Positions 18,821 through 26,936 are shown, counted from the stretch's first letter. The stretch: 64,000 nucleotides of DNA from Lysinibacillus cavernae (GCF_009724685.1 NZ_WMEF01000010.1:111763-175762), one strand, 5' to 3'. Numbers and translations: made by a program. Notes: generated by a model from the sequence alone, not told the origin.

Positions 18821-19075
18821 AAAAAAAATCGCCCTAATCAATTCTGATTAGGACGAGTATACCCGTGTTACCACCTATATTTACAAATAGCTCACACTAT
18901 TTGCCTCAATCAGTACGTCTCATTCGAAATAAGAGATACTGCCGCTGTTGTAACGAGTGCCCATCTCGTCGTAATCTACTTGCTCAAAAGCTTTCGGTAC
19001 GAAGCTCAAAGGTCATTTTCAAAAGGGTTCATTTACCTCATTTCCACCAACAGAGGCTCTCTACAAAATGCTAAT
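18821..19075 (-). ncRNA. T-box riboswitch, methionine specifier
   Basis: On the minus strand: stem I beginning GTAGAGAGCCTC, an AUG codon at 19014-19016 (in AAAATGACC) at the specifier position, T-box core AGGTGGTAACACGGG (18862-18876), and a terminator with 12-bp arms (18829-18840, 18845-18856) followed by eight T. It controls the metG gene directly downstream by sensing uncharged tRNA-Met. Confidence 0.9.
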
Positions 19076-19121
19076 CCAATTTACTTTTCCTTTTCAATGC
19101 TTTTCTTATAGGATTGGCACT

Positions 19122-19150
19122 ATTTTACGCTTTATCGTGATGAAATGCAA
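19122..19150 (-). promoter_or_regulatory. promoter of the metG T-box leader
   Basis: On the minus strand TTGCAT (19145-19150), 17 bases, TAAAAT (19122-19127). Predicted start near 19115, just before stem I. Confidence 0.65.
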
Positions 19151-19315
19151 TAATTGTTGTTAAATCGCTTCCGTTCCATTTTTGGAAAAAGATCTAACCT
19201 TGAGCGATTAAAAGGCTCCAACAGGAAGGTTTAGTGTTTAAAATCCGTATTCTCCCGAAGCTCTCGATTCACAAACTTTTGTTCAAGTATATAAATTACT
19301 TCTCGACACGAGCTA

Positions 19316-19687
19316 TTATTTTGAATGAATAGGTAACGGTATTGCTTCTGATTGATTATCCCATTTAATTATCGCTTCGATCTTCGAATCTTCTGTTGCA
19401 TTTGTACATCCGTTTGGCAACGTGAAAGTTCCATTGTCCTCTAATGGCACATCTCCTGATGAATCACTAATGGCATACTCTATATTTAGCGGAATAGGTT
19501 GCTTGCCGATAAACTTGATATACCCACTAGTTGGTTGACAGTTATCAGATTTCTCAACTTCGTAGTGTACGGCCCAATTGTCACTTTCCCCGTAAAATAT
19601 AAATGTCTCTCCTTCACAAGCAGATAAAAGTAATAGACTCAAGAAAATTACTAAAAATCTAAATTTCTTGATAATCACTGAAAGCAC
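19316..19687 (-). CDS. small lipoprotein of unknown function
   Basis: 123 residues. A basic N terminus and hydrophobic core lead to the lipobox LLSAC, so the mature protein would be lipid-anchored outside the membrane with about 100 residues. Two further Cys (in DNCQPTSG and NGCTNATED) could form a disulfide. No family recognised. Stands alone between the metG leader and the fosB-HAD gene. Confidence 0.7.
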   Translation of the reverse strand: MLSVIIKKFRFLVIFLSLLLLSACEGETFIFYGESDNWAVHYEVEKSDNCQPTSGYIKFIGKQPIPLNIEYAISDSSGDVPLEDNGTFTLPNGCTNATEDSKIEAIIKWDNQSEAIPLPIHSK

Positions 19688-19854
19688 CCTTTCAATTCCA
19701 TAATTTTAAGCTATGAAAATACAGATTTCTATTATTTCCTAAACAAAGGTTACATTTTTTGTAAATATTATACAACAACTAGTTTGTTATAAACATTTAT
19801 AAAAATTTCAACAAAGACGATATTGCTTTGAAAAAAAAAAGCAATTTTTCATAA

Positions 19855-20943
19855 TTAATCAATCTTTATTTTTAATAACGTTGTTAAATCGTCTATCACG
19901 ATATCTGCCTTTTGCAATTCTTTGTCTTGTGCAAAGTCGAAGCGAACGCCTATAGAGAGCAGCTGATTGTCATGTGCAGCCTGAATATCCGAAGAACGAT
20001 CACCCACCACTGCCCCGTAATGTATTGCATTTTCCTCTATTACTCTTTTAACTAAGTCGGATTTATGTCCACTTGCTATGGATTGAATGCTGTAGGTTCC
20101 CTTTATAAAGCGCTCTAACTGATAGGTTTCAACGATTGCTTGTAAATAGTCAATTTGCCCATTACTCGCTATGTATAACGGATAATTCTCTGACAATACA
20201 GCAAGGGTCTTTTCCGTATTTGGATACAAGGCACCCTTACGATTGCGTATTTGCTCAATCAACTTAACATGGAACAACACATTGCTCTCTTCACGTATCT
20301 CTACCGTATGCATAGGGCATAATGTTTCCCACACAACAGGCAAGGGAACGCCCATGATTTCTCGATACTTTTCGATCGGTGTATCTCCCTGCCACAAACC
20401 TTTTGTACGTAGCACATCGAATGTCGCATCAAGTGCAGGCTCTAAAATAAGATTTGTTTGAAATAATGTGCCATCCATATCAAAAATCATAGCTTTATTC
20501 ATAGAATCACTCCTTGATACATTATCAAAAAACGCCATATGCAGTTTTTCCTTCTTATAATAATCCAAACGATCTTGCAAAGTGCCCGTATGGAATTCAA
20601 ATTTGTGTCCATCGGGGTCGGTAAAGTAGATTGATTTTTTATCTTTTTCATCCCTTTGGCGGCTATCTAAAATATTGACCTTCAATTGTACCAATTTATT
20701 ATACATTTTATCAAAATCATCCTCCGAGATCGTGAAAGCGATATGTGTATAGGAATGACGTATTTCATTGCGTGGTATGTCCTTTTCTACATTAAGGGCA
20801 AGCCACAGCCCATTTACATCAAAATAGGCTGTGTTCTTCCCCTTTACTAATAACTTGGCATCAAAAACATTTTCATAAAATGTAATGGATTCCTCTAGAT
20901 TAGATACCGAAAATAGTAGATGATTTATGTTTTGGATTGTCAT
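19855..20943 (-). CDS. fosB: FosB-like bacillithiol transferase fused in frame to a HAD phosphatase
   Basis: One open frame of 362 codons. Residues 1-140 are FosB: metal ligands His8, His67 and Glu116, NGLWLALN, TDPDGHKFEFHTG, LQDRLDYY. FosB adds bacillithiol to fosfomycin and inactivates it. Residues 148-362 are a HAD hydrolase (FDMDGT; a later GDRSSDIQAA) of the phosphoglycolate-phosphatase kind. FosB normally ends at the KPHMxFY stretch, here HMAFF. Right there a run of six T (20527-20532) is followed by GATAATG; one more T would give TTT TTT TGA, the expected stop. The HAD part has its own ATG at 20502 with AAGGAG. So this looks like two genes joined by a one-base loss, or by a sequence error. 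Confidence 0.85.
   Translation of the reverse strand: MTIQNINHLLFSVSNLEESITFYENVFDAKLLVKGKNTAYFDVNGLWLALNVEKDIPRNEIRHSYTHIAFTISEDDFDKMYNKLVQLKVNILDSRQRDEKDKKSIYFTDPDGHKFEFHTGTLQDRLDYYKKEKLHMAFFDNVSRSDSMNKAMIFDMDGTLFQTNLILEPALDATFDVLRTKGLWQGDTPIEKYREIMGVPLPVVWETLCPMHTVEIREESNVLFHVKLIEQIRNRKGALYPNTEKTLAVLSENYPLYIASNGQIDYLQAIVETYQLERFIKGTYSIQSIASGHKSDLVKRVIEENAIHYGAVVGDRSSDIQAAHDNQLLSIGVRFDFAQDKELQKADIVIDDLTTLLKIKID
20500..20515 (-). promoter_or_regulatory. internal ribosome-binding site and start for the HAD phosphatase
   Basis: AAGGAG (20510-20515), seven bases, ATG (20500-20502), inside the fused frame. It would make a separate 215-residue HAD protein whatever the state of the upstream junction. 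Confidence 0.75.
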
Positions 20944-20957
20944 ATATGTGCTCCTAC

Positions 20958-22031
20958 TTATGATTTTTTTCCTTTTTTCAATCCCTTAGAAACTTGTTTC
21001 CACTTGCGTTGTTCCTCGAGCTTTGCCTGAACATTTGTTTTGCGTTCCATATAAGCCAATTCTCTTTGTAGCTTAAAGTAGCTTTGTAGACGATATTGAT
21101 CCAACTCTCCATCTACAATGGCTTGTTGTACAGCACAATGAGGCTCTTTTTGATGCGTACAGTCACGATAACGGCAAGCTGTTGCTAGCTCCTCAATATC
21201 TTGAAAGCTTGAAGCTAAACTATCACCTTGATCCCACAATTGAAACTCACGCATTCCTGGTGTATCAATTAAACACCCCCCATTAGGTAACATCACTAAC
21301 TCTCGATGGGTCGTTGTATGACGACCTTTTGCATCATCTTCACGAATAGCCGCAACCTTCATAAGCATCTCTCCACACAAAGCATTTGTTAGTGTCGATT
21401 TACCTGCGCCTGAAGAGCCCAGTAATGCACCCGTTACACCCGCTGTAAATAATACTTGAATTTCCGTTAAGCCTTCACCCGATAAAGCACTCGTTACAAA
21501 AATATCTACACCGAATGCTATAGACTCAACTTCTTGAACTAAGCTTGAAGTATCCTCACATAAATCTGCTTTTGTTAAGACAATAATAGGCTTTGCACCC
21601 GAATCCCAGGCAGCCACTAAATATCTCTCCAAACGTCGAATATTAAAATCAGCGTTCAAGCTCATAACAAGTAACACGATATCGACATTCGATGCGACAA
21701 TCTGTTCTTGAATTTCCAGACCTGCCACTTTACGTGAAAAGACAGATTTTCGTTGGAATAATTGATGAATAATTGCCCGTTCCTCACCTGGCATTTTCTC
21801 TACTAGTACCCAATCACCAACTGCTGGATAATCCTCACGAGCTAAAGAGATATACGCATAATGACCAGCAATTGTTGCAAGCCATTCACCCTCTTCTGCT
21901 AATACACGATAAGAATGCTTATGCTCTAAAGTAACCCTCGCAGGTACACAATTTTTTAATTTAGGTTGTTTTTTCATCTCCATCATTTGCTCTTCAAAAT
22001 ATGTTGTAAAACCTAATGTTGTTAAATTCAA
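20958..22031 (-). CDS. RsgA-like circularly permuted ribosome GTPase
   Basis: 357 residues. N-terminal OB domain, then the permuted GTPase order: TKAD (G4) first, GSSGAGKST (G1), and DTPGMREF (G3) after it, with a C-terminal zinc site (CRYRDCTHQKEPHC). RsgA matures or releases the small ribosomal subunit. It is isolated from the prpC-prkC-rpe neighbourhood usual for RsgA, so it is probably a second copy. A TTG start at 22031 has AGGAGG eight bases upstream. A regulated leader with leader peptide and terminator precedes it, which is unusual for RsgA and suggests induction by ribosome stress. Confidence 0.9.
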   Translation of the reverse strand: MNLTTLGFTTYFEEQMMEMKKQPKLKNCVPARVTLEHKHSYRVLAEEGEWLATIAGHYAYISLAREDYPAVGDWVLVEKMPGEERAIIHQLFQRKSVFSRKVAGLEIQEQIVASNVDIVLLVMSLNADFNIRRLERYLVAAWDSGAKPIIVLTKADLCEDTSSLVQEVESIAFGVDIFVTSALSGEGLTEIQVLFTAGVTGALLGSSGAGKSTLTNALCGEMLMKVAAIREDDAKGRHTTTHRELVMLPNGGCLIDTPGMREFQLWDQGDSLASSFQDIEELATACRYRDCTHQKEPHCAVQQAIVDGELDQYRLQSYFKLQRELAYMERKTNVQAKLEEQRKWKQVSKGLKKGKKS

Positions 22032-22122
22032 TTTATTTTCCTCCTAAAAGTGCATATCAATGTTGCCTCGACGTTTCATCCGCCAGAGGCTATATCGTGG
22101 CTCAGCATTTTTTTACCACAAT

Positions 22123-22161
22123 AAAAAAACCTTGTATCTACGCAATTCGGCAGTTACAAGG
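22123..22161 (-). terminator. attenuator terminator before the RsgA-like gene
   Basis: On the minus strand CCTTGTA pairs with TACAAGG over an 18-base loop and is followed by seven T. It lies 92 bases before the gene start, so it must be bypassed for expression. Confidence 0.8.
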
Positions 22162-22259
22162 TTTCACACGCACGTTTAAAAGATATACAAATACCCCGAG
22201 CTATAGCGCGACGTCACTTTGTATATTTTAGGCGTGTGAAATTGAACAAACCGAATTGC
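22142..22259 (-). repeat. nested inverted repeat competing with the attenuator
   Basis: Three arm pairs are nested: GCAATTCGG with CCGAATTGC (9 bp), TTTCACACGC with GCGTGTGAAA (10 bp), and TAAAAGATATACAAA with TTTGTATATTTTA (one bulge). The 3' arm of the outermost pair lies in the terminator loop, so the long hairpin and the terminator cannot both form. The 5' arms overlap codons of the leader peptide. Confidence 0.8.
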
Positions 22260-22288
22260 AGTTCGCTAATTACAGATCTATTCATCAT
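22214..22288 (-). CDS. leader peptide of the RsgA-like gene
   Basis: 24 codons, beginning MMNRSV and ending RLKYTK before a TGA, with AGGTGAT seven bases upstream. It starts about 27 bases after the predicted transcription start. Codons 10-13 (LQFG) and 16-19 (NFTR) are the 5' arms of the long inverted repeat, so a ribosome here would reshape the leader. Resembles the architecture of antibiotic-responsive attenuators; translation is inferred. Confidence 0.65.
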   Translation of the reverse strand: MMNRSVISELQFGLFNFTRLKYTK

Positions 22289-22321
22289 GTCACATCACCT
22301 ACTTTCCATTTAGTTGTTATC

Positions 22322-22350
22322 AATATAGCTAAATTTTCAGAAATTGTCAA
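22322..22350 (-). promoter_or_regulatory. promoter of the attenuated RsgA-like gene
   Basis: On the minus strand TTGACA (22345-22350), 17 bases, TATATT (22322-22327). Gives a leader of roughly 285 bases containing the peptide, the repeat and the terminator. Confidence 0.8.
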
Positions 22351-22427
22351 ATAAAACATTATACTCATTTATTTCAACCCTCCACGCATAGAATAAACAA
22401 AACCACTAAATGCGAGGAGATGTTGGA

Positions 22428-23510
22428 TTGCCTAAAATCATTTCTATTAGCACACATCAACCACCTTACACATTACAGCAAGCACATGCAGAGGAACTAA
22501 CGAAGGAGCTCTTCTTTGCCAAAATTTCAAAACTAGAGCGCTACTTAAAGGTTTTTGAAAATGGTGGTATCGACACACGACATTTTTGTGTTTCACCAGA
22601 ATGGCATCGTTCGAATCATTCTTTTGAGGAACGTAACGATTTATATATTGAATTAGCTACACAATATAGTGTGAGTGTCATCCAGGCGTGTTTACAAAAT
22701 ACAGCCTTTTTACCCTCACCCATTTCTCCTGAAGAAATGGATGCCATCATTTTTGTTAGCAGTACAGGAATTTCAACACCTAGCATTGACGCACGTGTTA
22801 TGAACAAGCTCCCCTTTTCAGATCGGCTTAAACGCATTCCTCTCTGGGGGCTAGGATGTGCAGGAGGAGCCGCTGGTGTAAGTAGAGCCTATGATTTTTG
22901 TAAAGCCCATCCACATGCAAAGGTGCTTGTCGTTTGTGTCGAGTTATGTAGCCTCACTTTTCAGCCAAATGATTTCTCTAAAAGTAATTTAATCGGTGCT
23001 TCCCTTTTTGCAGATGGTGCGGCATGTATACTTGTCTGTGGAGATGAAGTAGCTATCGAAACAAACAGACCAACCCCTGATATTCTAGCTACAGGTTCTA
23101 AATGGATGCCAGATTCAGAAAATGTGATGGGTTGGGATGTGAAAAATAGCGGGCTTCATGTTATTTTTCAAAAAAGTATTCCTTCTATTATTACCAATTG
23201 GCTCGGACCTTTCATTGAACAATTTTTAATGGATCAAGGACTGTATAGCGAACAACTGACTCATTTCATTGCTCATCCTGGAGGAAAAAAGGTATTAAAG
23301 GCTTATGAAGATACACTTTATTTATCTCCCCAAAAAACCGACATTTCTCGGGAAATATTGCGGCAAAATGGCAATATGTCATCACCAACAGTGTTATATG
23401 TATTAGAGCAATTTATGTTACATGAAGGACAAGTGGAGGATACAGGCTTGCTCGTCGCTCTTGGCCCTGGTTTTTGTGCAGAAGCTGTATTATTAAACTG
23501 GAGGGAGTAA
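22428..23510 (+). CDS. bpsA: type III polyketide synthase, BpsA-like
   Basis: 360 residues. Chalcone-synthase fold with catalytic Cys in LWGLGCAGG, His in FIAHPGG and Asn in NGNMSSPT. Bacillus BpsA condenses fatty acyl-CoA with malonyl-CoA into alkylpyrones or alkylresorcinols, membrane lipids. TTG at 22428 is preferred as start because GAGGAG is eight bases before it; the ATG at 22410 has no site. The O-methylase-like gene begins one base after its stop, so the two are translated as a pair. Confidence 0.9.
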   Translation: MPKIISISTHQPPYTLQQAHAEELTKELFFAKISKLERYLKVFENGGIDTRHFCVSPEWHRSNHSFEERNDLYIELATQYSVSVIQACLQNTAFLPSPISPEEMDAIIFVSSTGISTPSIDARVMNKLPFSDRLKRIPLWGLGCAGGAAGVSRAYDFCKAHPHAKVLVVCVELCSLTFQPNDFSKSNLIGASLFADGAACILVCGDEVAIETNRPTPDILATGSKWMPDSENVMGWDVKNSGLHVIFQKSIPSIITNWLGPFIEQFLMDQGLYSEQLTHFIAHPGGKKVLKAYEDTLYLSPQKTDISREILRQNGNMSSPTVLYVLEQFMLHEGQVEDTGLLVALGPGFCAEAVLLNWRE

Positions 23511-23511
23511 C

Positions 23512-24054
23512 ATGATCTTCTATCTTATTTTGATTCTTGTCATTCTACAAAGACTGACAGAGGTTGTCATTGCCAAACGCAACGAAAAGTGGATTCTTTC
23601 GCAAGGAGCCTATGAAGTAGGGGCCACTCACTACCCCTATATGGTAACCATGCATATAAGCTTTTTCTTGTTCTTAATTGTGGAAGTTGTCACAAATAAC
23701 AATGGTATCTCGCCCTTATTCCCATTATTATTTATTTTATTTATAGCAGTGCAGGCATTAAGAATTTGGTGTATTCGCTCTCTAGGTACTTTTTGGAATA
23801 CAAAAATTCTTATTTTACCTGATGCACAAGTTGTGCGTAAGGGGCCCTATGAATATATGCGTCACCCTAATTATGCTGTCGTTTGTTTGGAGATTCTCCT
23901 CCTACCTCTCATGTTTCAGGCTTACTTTACAGCGTTTTGCTTTACATTATTAAACATTACAATGCTCTCTGTGCGAATACCTATAGAAGAAAAAGCATTG
24001 CGCGATGCAACCAATTATAACAACGTATTTCAAAAGAAGATTTCGGAGTCTTAA
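23512..24054 (+). CDS. bpsB: isoprenylcysteine carboxyl methyltransferase-family protein, BpsB-like
   Basis: 180 residues, four to five membrane segments, and the ICMT motif RKGPYEYMRHPNY for binding S-adenosylmethionine. In Bacillus the neighbour of BpsA methylates alkylpyrones to their methyl ethers. The GGAG that starts it lies in the last codons of bpsA. Followed by a strong terminator. Confidence 0.88.
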   Translation: MIFYLILILVILQRLTEVVIAKRNEKWILSQGAYEVGATHYPYMVTMHISFFLFLIVEVVTNNNGISPLFPLLFILFIAVQALRIWCIRSLGTFWNTKILILPDAQVVRKGPYEYMRHPNYAVVCLEILLLPLMFQAYFTAFCFTLLNITMLSVRIPIEEKALRDATNYNNVFQKKISES

Positions 24055-24069
24055 CCGAAATCTTCTTTT
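24032..24069. terminator. bidirectional terminator of bpsB and zagA
   Basis: 15-bp arms AAAAGAAGATTTCGG and CCGAAATCTTCTTTT around an 8-base loop between convergent genes. Confidence 0.88.
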
Positions 24070-24073
24070 CTTA

Positions 24074-25267
24074 TTAATGCCATTCCCAATTAAATGGATC
24101 TTGTAGAAGCTCCCACGGATGACGATACTCTTCATCCGTTAACAAACAGTTGTCCAATTGTTTAATAATGCTCTCTCTATCTAAATCAATACCAATAATA
24201 ACAAGCTGCGTCATTCGATCACCGAACTCCTCATCCCAATCATCCAACACCTCAGGGCTCTGCTGGAATACATCCTGTTGCTGAGCATTAGGTAGAGCTG
24301 CTACCCAATAAGAAACAGGTTCAATTTTTGCAGATGACCCGGCCTGTGATAATAATAGAGCAACATCCTGATGTCTTGCACTCCAAACAATACCCTTTGC
24401 TCGCACAATGGATTCAGGCATTTGATCACACCACTCTACAAAGCGCATTGGATGAAATGGTCTCCTGCACTTATAGGTAAACGAAGATATTCCATACTCC
24501 TCTGTCTCTGGTGTATGGTTTTCATGCCCAAGCTCCAACTCCTTTAACCAACCCGCCGATTCTGAAACACGCTCAAAGTCAAAGCGCCCTGTGTTTACTA
24601 TTTCAACTGGATCAATCTCACCACTAACCGTACGGATAATTTTTGCTTCAGGCTGTAGAGCACGCAAAATACGTTCTAATCGCTCAAGCTCTTCTACTGA
24701 TACTAAATCACACTTATTTAATATAAGAACATCACAAAATTCAATTTGATCAATAAGCAAGTCCGCAACATCACGTTCATCTAATTCGCCAATCGCTTCC
24801 TTACGCTCTAATAAGCTCTCTCCTGACTGAAAATCATGCCAAAAACGATGAGCATCCACGACAGTAACCATCGTATCCAATTGACAAAACTTCGTTAAAT
24901 CAATACCAAGCTCCTCATCTAAATAACTAAATGTTTGAGCAACTGGAATCGGTTCACTAATTCCCGTTGATTCAATCAAAATGTAATCAATATTACCAAG
25001 CTTCGCAAGACGTTCCACCTCCTGCAATAAATCCTCACGTAATGTACAACAAATACAGCCATTGGATAGCTCCACAAATTTTTCTTCTGTCCGTGAAATA
25101 CCACTGCCATTAGCAATTAACTCAGCATCAATATTAATTTCACTCATATCATTCACAATAACAGCGATACGTAAATCCTTTTTATTTTGCAATACATGAT
25201 TCATCATTGTTGTCTTACCAGAACCTAAATATCCACTCAATACCGTAACAGGAATTCTCTTTGTCAT
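24074..25267 (-). CDS. zagA: ZagA/YciC-like zinc metallochaperone GTPase (COG0523)
   Basis: 397 residues. G1 motif GSGKTT at about 15-20, the CICC zinc motif at 71-74, a G4 NKCD, and a C-terminal CobW_C domain. COG0523 GTPases of this type move zinc to client enzymes when zinc is scarce; B. subtilis ZagA serves folate synthesis. A perfect 21-bp Zur palindrome lies 15 bases upstream, so Zur repression in zinc-rich cells is expected. A divergent zinc-free L33 gene has its own Zur box. Confidence 0.92.
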   Translation of the reverse strand: MTKRIPVTVLSGYLGSGKTTMMNHVLQNKKDLRIAVIVNDMSEINIDAELIANGSGISRTEEKFVELSNGCICCTLREDLLQEVERLAKLGNIDYILIESTGISEPIPVAQTFSYLDEELGIDLTKFCQLDTMVTVVDAHRFWHDFQSGESLLERKEAIGELDERDVADLLIDQIEFCDVLILNKCDLVSVEELERLERILRALQPEAKIIRTVSGEIDPVEIVNTGRFDFERVSESAGWLKELELGHENHTPETEEYGISSFTYKCRRPFHPMRFVEWCDQMPESIVRAKGIVWSARHQDVALLLSQAGSSAKIEPVSYWVAALPNAQQQDVFQQSPEVLDDWDEEFGDRMTQLVIIGIDLDRESIIKQLDNCLLTDEEYRHPWELLQDPFNWEWH

Positions 25268-25281
25268 TATTACAACTCCTC

Positions 25282-25302
25282 AAATAGTAATCATTACTAT
25301 TT
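25282..25302. promoter_or_regulatory. Zur box of zagA
   Basis: AAATAGTAAT-C-ATTACTATTT, a perfect 21-bp palindrome close to the Bacillus consensus (AAATCGTAATNATTACGATTT). Confidence 0.85.
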
Positions 25303-25368
25303 ATAATTTGTAATTAAAGCACAATAATTTTCAAAATGCAAAGCTTTTTATTACTTATAAAAATAAAC

Positions 25369-25397
25369 TTGACAATATTCAGAGAAAAATATATTGT
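25369..25397 (+). promoter_or_regulatory. promoter of the zinc-free L33 gene
   Basis: TTGACA (25369-25374), 17 bases, TATTGT (25392-25397); the Zur box begins two bases later, a good position to block transcription. Confidence 0.65.
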
Positions 25398-25398
25398 T

Positions 25399-25421
25399 TA
25401 AATCGTAATAATTACTATTTA
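25399..25421. promoter_or_regulatory. Zur box of rpmG
   Basis: TAAATCGTAAT-A-ATTACTATTTA, 23 bp, one mismatch from perfect symmetry and close to the Zur consensus. Sixteen bases before the L33 start, between promoter and ribosome-binding site. Confidence 0.85.
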
Positions 25422-25436
25422 AAAGGAGGTTCTTTC

Positions 25437-25586
25437 ATGCGTGTACAAGTAACACTAGCCTGCACTGAGACAGGTGATAAAAATTATATATCAACTAAAA
25501 ATAAACGTAATCATCCAGAAAGATTGGAGCTCAAAAAATATTCCCCTCGCTTGAAACGAGCAACACTGCATCGAGAGACAAAATAA
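25437..25586 (+). CDS. rpmG: ribosomal protein L33, zinc-independent paralogue
   Basis: 49 codons from an ATG with AAAGGAGG upstream. The L33 core is clear: [34 protein letters not shown]. In zinc-binding L33 the pattern is CTxCG with CPRC; here only Cys9 remains, while the partner positions are Thr, Ser and Leu, so zinc cannot be bound. With the Zur box this fits the zinc-sparing swap of ribosomal proteins. Confidence 0.93.
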   Translation: MRVQVTLACTETGDKNYISTKNKRNHPERLELKKYSPRLKRATLHRETK

Positions 25587-25831
25587 TTTTGTTATGGGAT
25601 TAAATTTCGGATGTTGAGGCTTTTTATTAGTGTAATTCTTAAAACTTCCCAGGATAAGAGACCTATCTTTGGCGTCTCTCCACACTTTTGAAGTGGAGAA
25701 GCTCTTCTTAGAGCGACCTTCTACATTTTTAGGGCGAATCCTAACTGCCATCCCCTCTTTTCCCTTCGAGCATCACCAAATAAAGTGCTCCCTCTACGTT
25801 CAATCGAAGCACCTCACCGAGCAACAAAAAT
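25587..25831. other. intergenic region with no supported gene
   Basis: An antisense frame (25491-25751, minus) covers it but overlaps rpmG and is not recognised. Short hairpins such as GAAGCTCTTC near 25698 are visible. No clear terminator for rpmG. Confidence 0.4.
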
Positions 25832-25864
25832 GACTGTTTCAAAACTATACATTTTGAAACAGTC
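25827..25864 (-). terminator. terminator of the coiled-coil gene operon
   Basis: Perfect 13-bp arms GACTGTTTCAAAA and TTTTGAAACAGTC, with a T-rich tract on the minus strand. Confidence 0.8.
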
Positions 25865-25881
25865 TGTTATAAAATTCATTG

Positions 25882-26619
25882 CTATACCTGCTCTCTATTG
25901 ATTTCTAGAGCTAATTCGTTCAATTTTTGATCTAATTCATCGAGCATTTTTAATCTAAAATTTATTTGTTCATCTACCTGAACCTGTTGCTTTATTGGTG
26001 AGCTACTAGCAGATTGGTTTTTGAATTCAACTAATTCATGGGTTAATCTTTCAATTTCCATATTTTTTGTCTCTAACTCTTTTAATAGCTGCTGACGAAG
26101 GCTGTTCGTTTCTACTTTATCTCTATGATATTTTTCTAGTGCCTCTATAATACTTTCCATTTGTTTAGCTGTTACTGTGGTGTAGGCACTTATTTTTTTA
26201 TCTAGACCTTCAAGAATGGCTTTATCATTTGTCTCAATGGAAGCTTCATTCAAAAATTGAATACTTTCCTTCAATGACTTATTTTCAACTCTCAATTCGG
26301 TTAATTCCTTTAACAATACCGCTATGGATGCAATTTGTTTTTTTCTTTGCCCTTCTCGCTTTTGAATTTCTTCATCATAGGCTTGAAGCTCCTTGTCAAA
26401 ATCTCTTTTCAGCTTTAATAGCTCCATCGAAAGATCTTTTCTGAGCCTAGTTAATTGTACATTTTCCCGTTCGAGCCGAAGAACTAAAGCATAATAATCA
26501 CTATCTCTAAGCCTTTTCACTTCGTTTTTATACTTTGCTAATTCGGCCCTTAAAAAAATAATCATTTGTTGGAGCTGTATTGGATCATTGTTTTTCACAA
26601 TATCGTTTTCCATCATCAC
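25882..26619 (-). CDS. long coiled-coil protein, probable spore-surface locus
   Basis: 245 residues, almost entirely charged heptad coiled coil (Leu/Ile with Lys/Glu from about 20 to 205), no signal peptide and no membrane segment. No family recognised. It is the last of three leftward genes (with 26625 and 26899) ending at a strong terminator. Given its neighbours it might be a structural or assembly protein of the spore coat, but that is inference from place only. Confidence 0.7.
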   Translation of the reverse strand: MMMENDIVKNNDPIQLQQMIIFLRAELAKYKNEVKRLRDSDYYALVLRLERENVQLTRLRKDLSMELLKLKRDFDKELQAYDEEIQKREGQRKKQIASIAVLLKELTELRVENKSLKESIQFLNEASIETNDKAILEGLDKKISAYTTVTAKQMESIIEALEKYHRDKVETNSLRQQLLKELETKNMEIERLTHELVEFKNQSASSSPIKQQVQVDEQINFRLKMLDELDQKLNELALEINREQV

Positions 26620-26624
26620 ACCTC

Positions 26625-26936
26625 CTAGCCGGAATAACGTTTTAGTAGATCAACCACCTCTTCAAATTGCTCTTTACTTTCATCTAGTATTTCATCTAAC
26701 TGCCTCATCAACTTTGCTTCTAATTGTGGATTTGCTGTTTGTTCAACACTGCCCCTTTCTCCTGAGACAAGATAGGCAATTAACAGATGTAATGTATTCT
26801 TTTCAAGAAACGCAAAACTATTATCTTGTTCATTCCGACGACTAAGCTGCCCCTTTAATAATTGATTGATGACACTACCAAACTCTTGTTTTTGATCGTC
26901 ACTCATTGTCATCCTCCTGTGTTTGGCCCATTCCAT
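26625..26936 (-). CDS. small helical protein of unknown function
   Basis: 103 residues, predicted helical and acidic, without signal or membrane segments. Its start overlaps the end of the 26899 gene by 38 bases in another frame; an internal ATG after a good site (AGGAGGATGACAATG) would put the start near 26906 (residues from MTMSDDQKQ or MSDDQKQ) and nearly remove the overlap, which I favour. Stop lies five bases before the coiled-coil gene. Not recognised. Confidence 0.6.
   Translation of the reverse strand: MEWAKHRRMTMSDDQKQEFGSVINQLLKGQLSRRNEQDNSFAFLEKNTLHLLIAYLVSGERGSVEQTANPQLEAKLMRQLDEILDESKEQFEEVVDLLKRYSG

Noticed and set aside
19822..19845. Terminator of the HAD gene
   Set aside because: ATTGCTTT/AAAGCAAT arms exist but the loop is an A run and no T run follows on the minus strand; left uncalled.
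22016..22231. Plus-strand 71-codon frame in the RsgA-like leader
   Set aside because: Antisense to the leader; composition is explained by the hairpins.
25491..25751. 86-codon minus-strand frame overlapping rpmG
   Set aside because: Its last third is antisense to the L33 gene, the start has no well-spaced site, and no family is recognisable; kept only as unexplained sequence.
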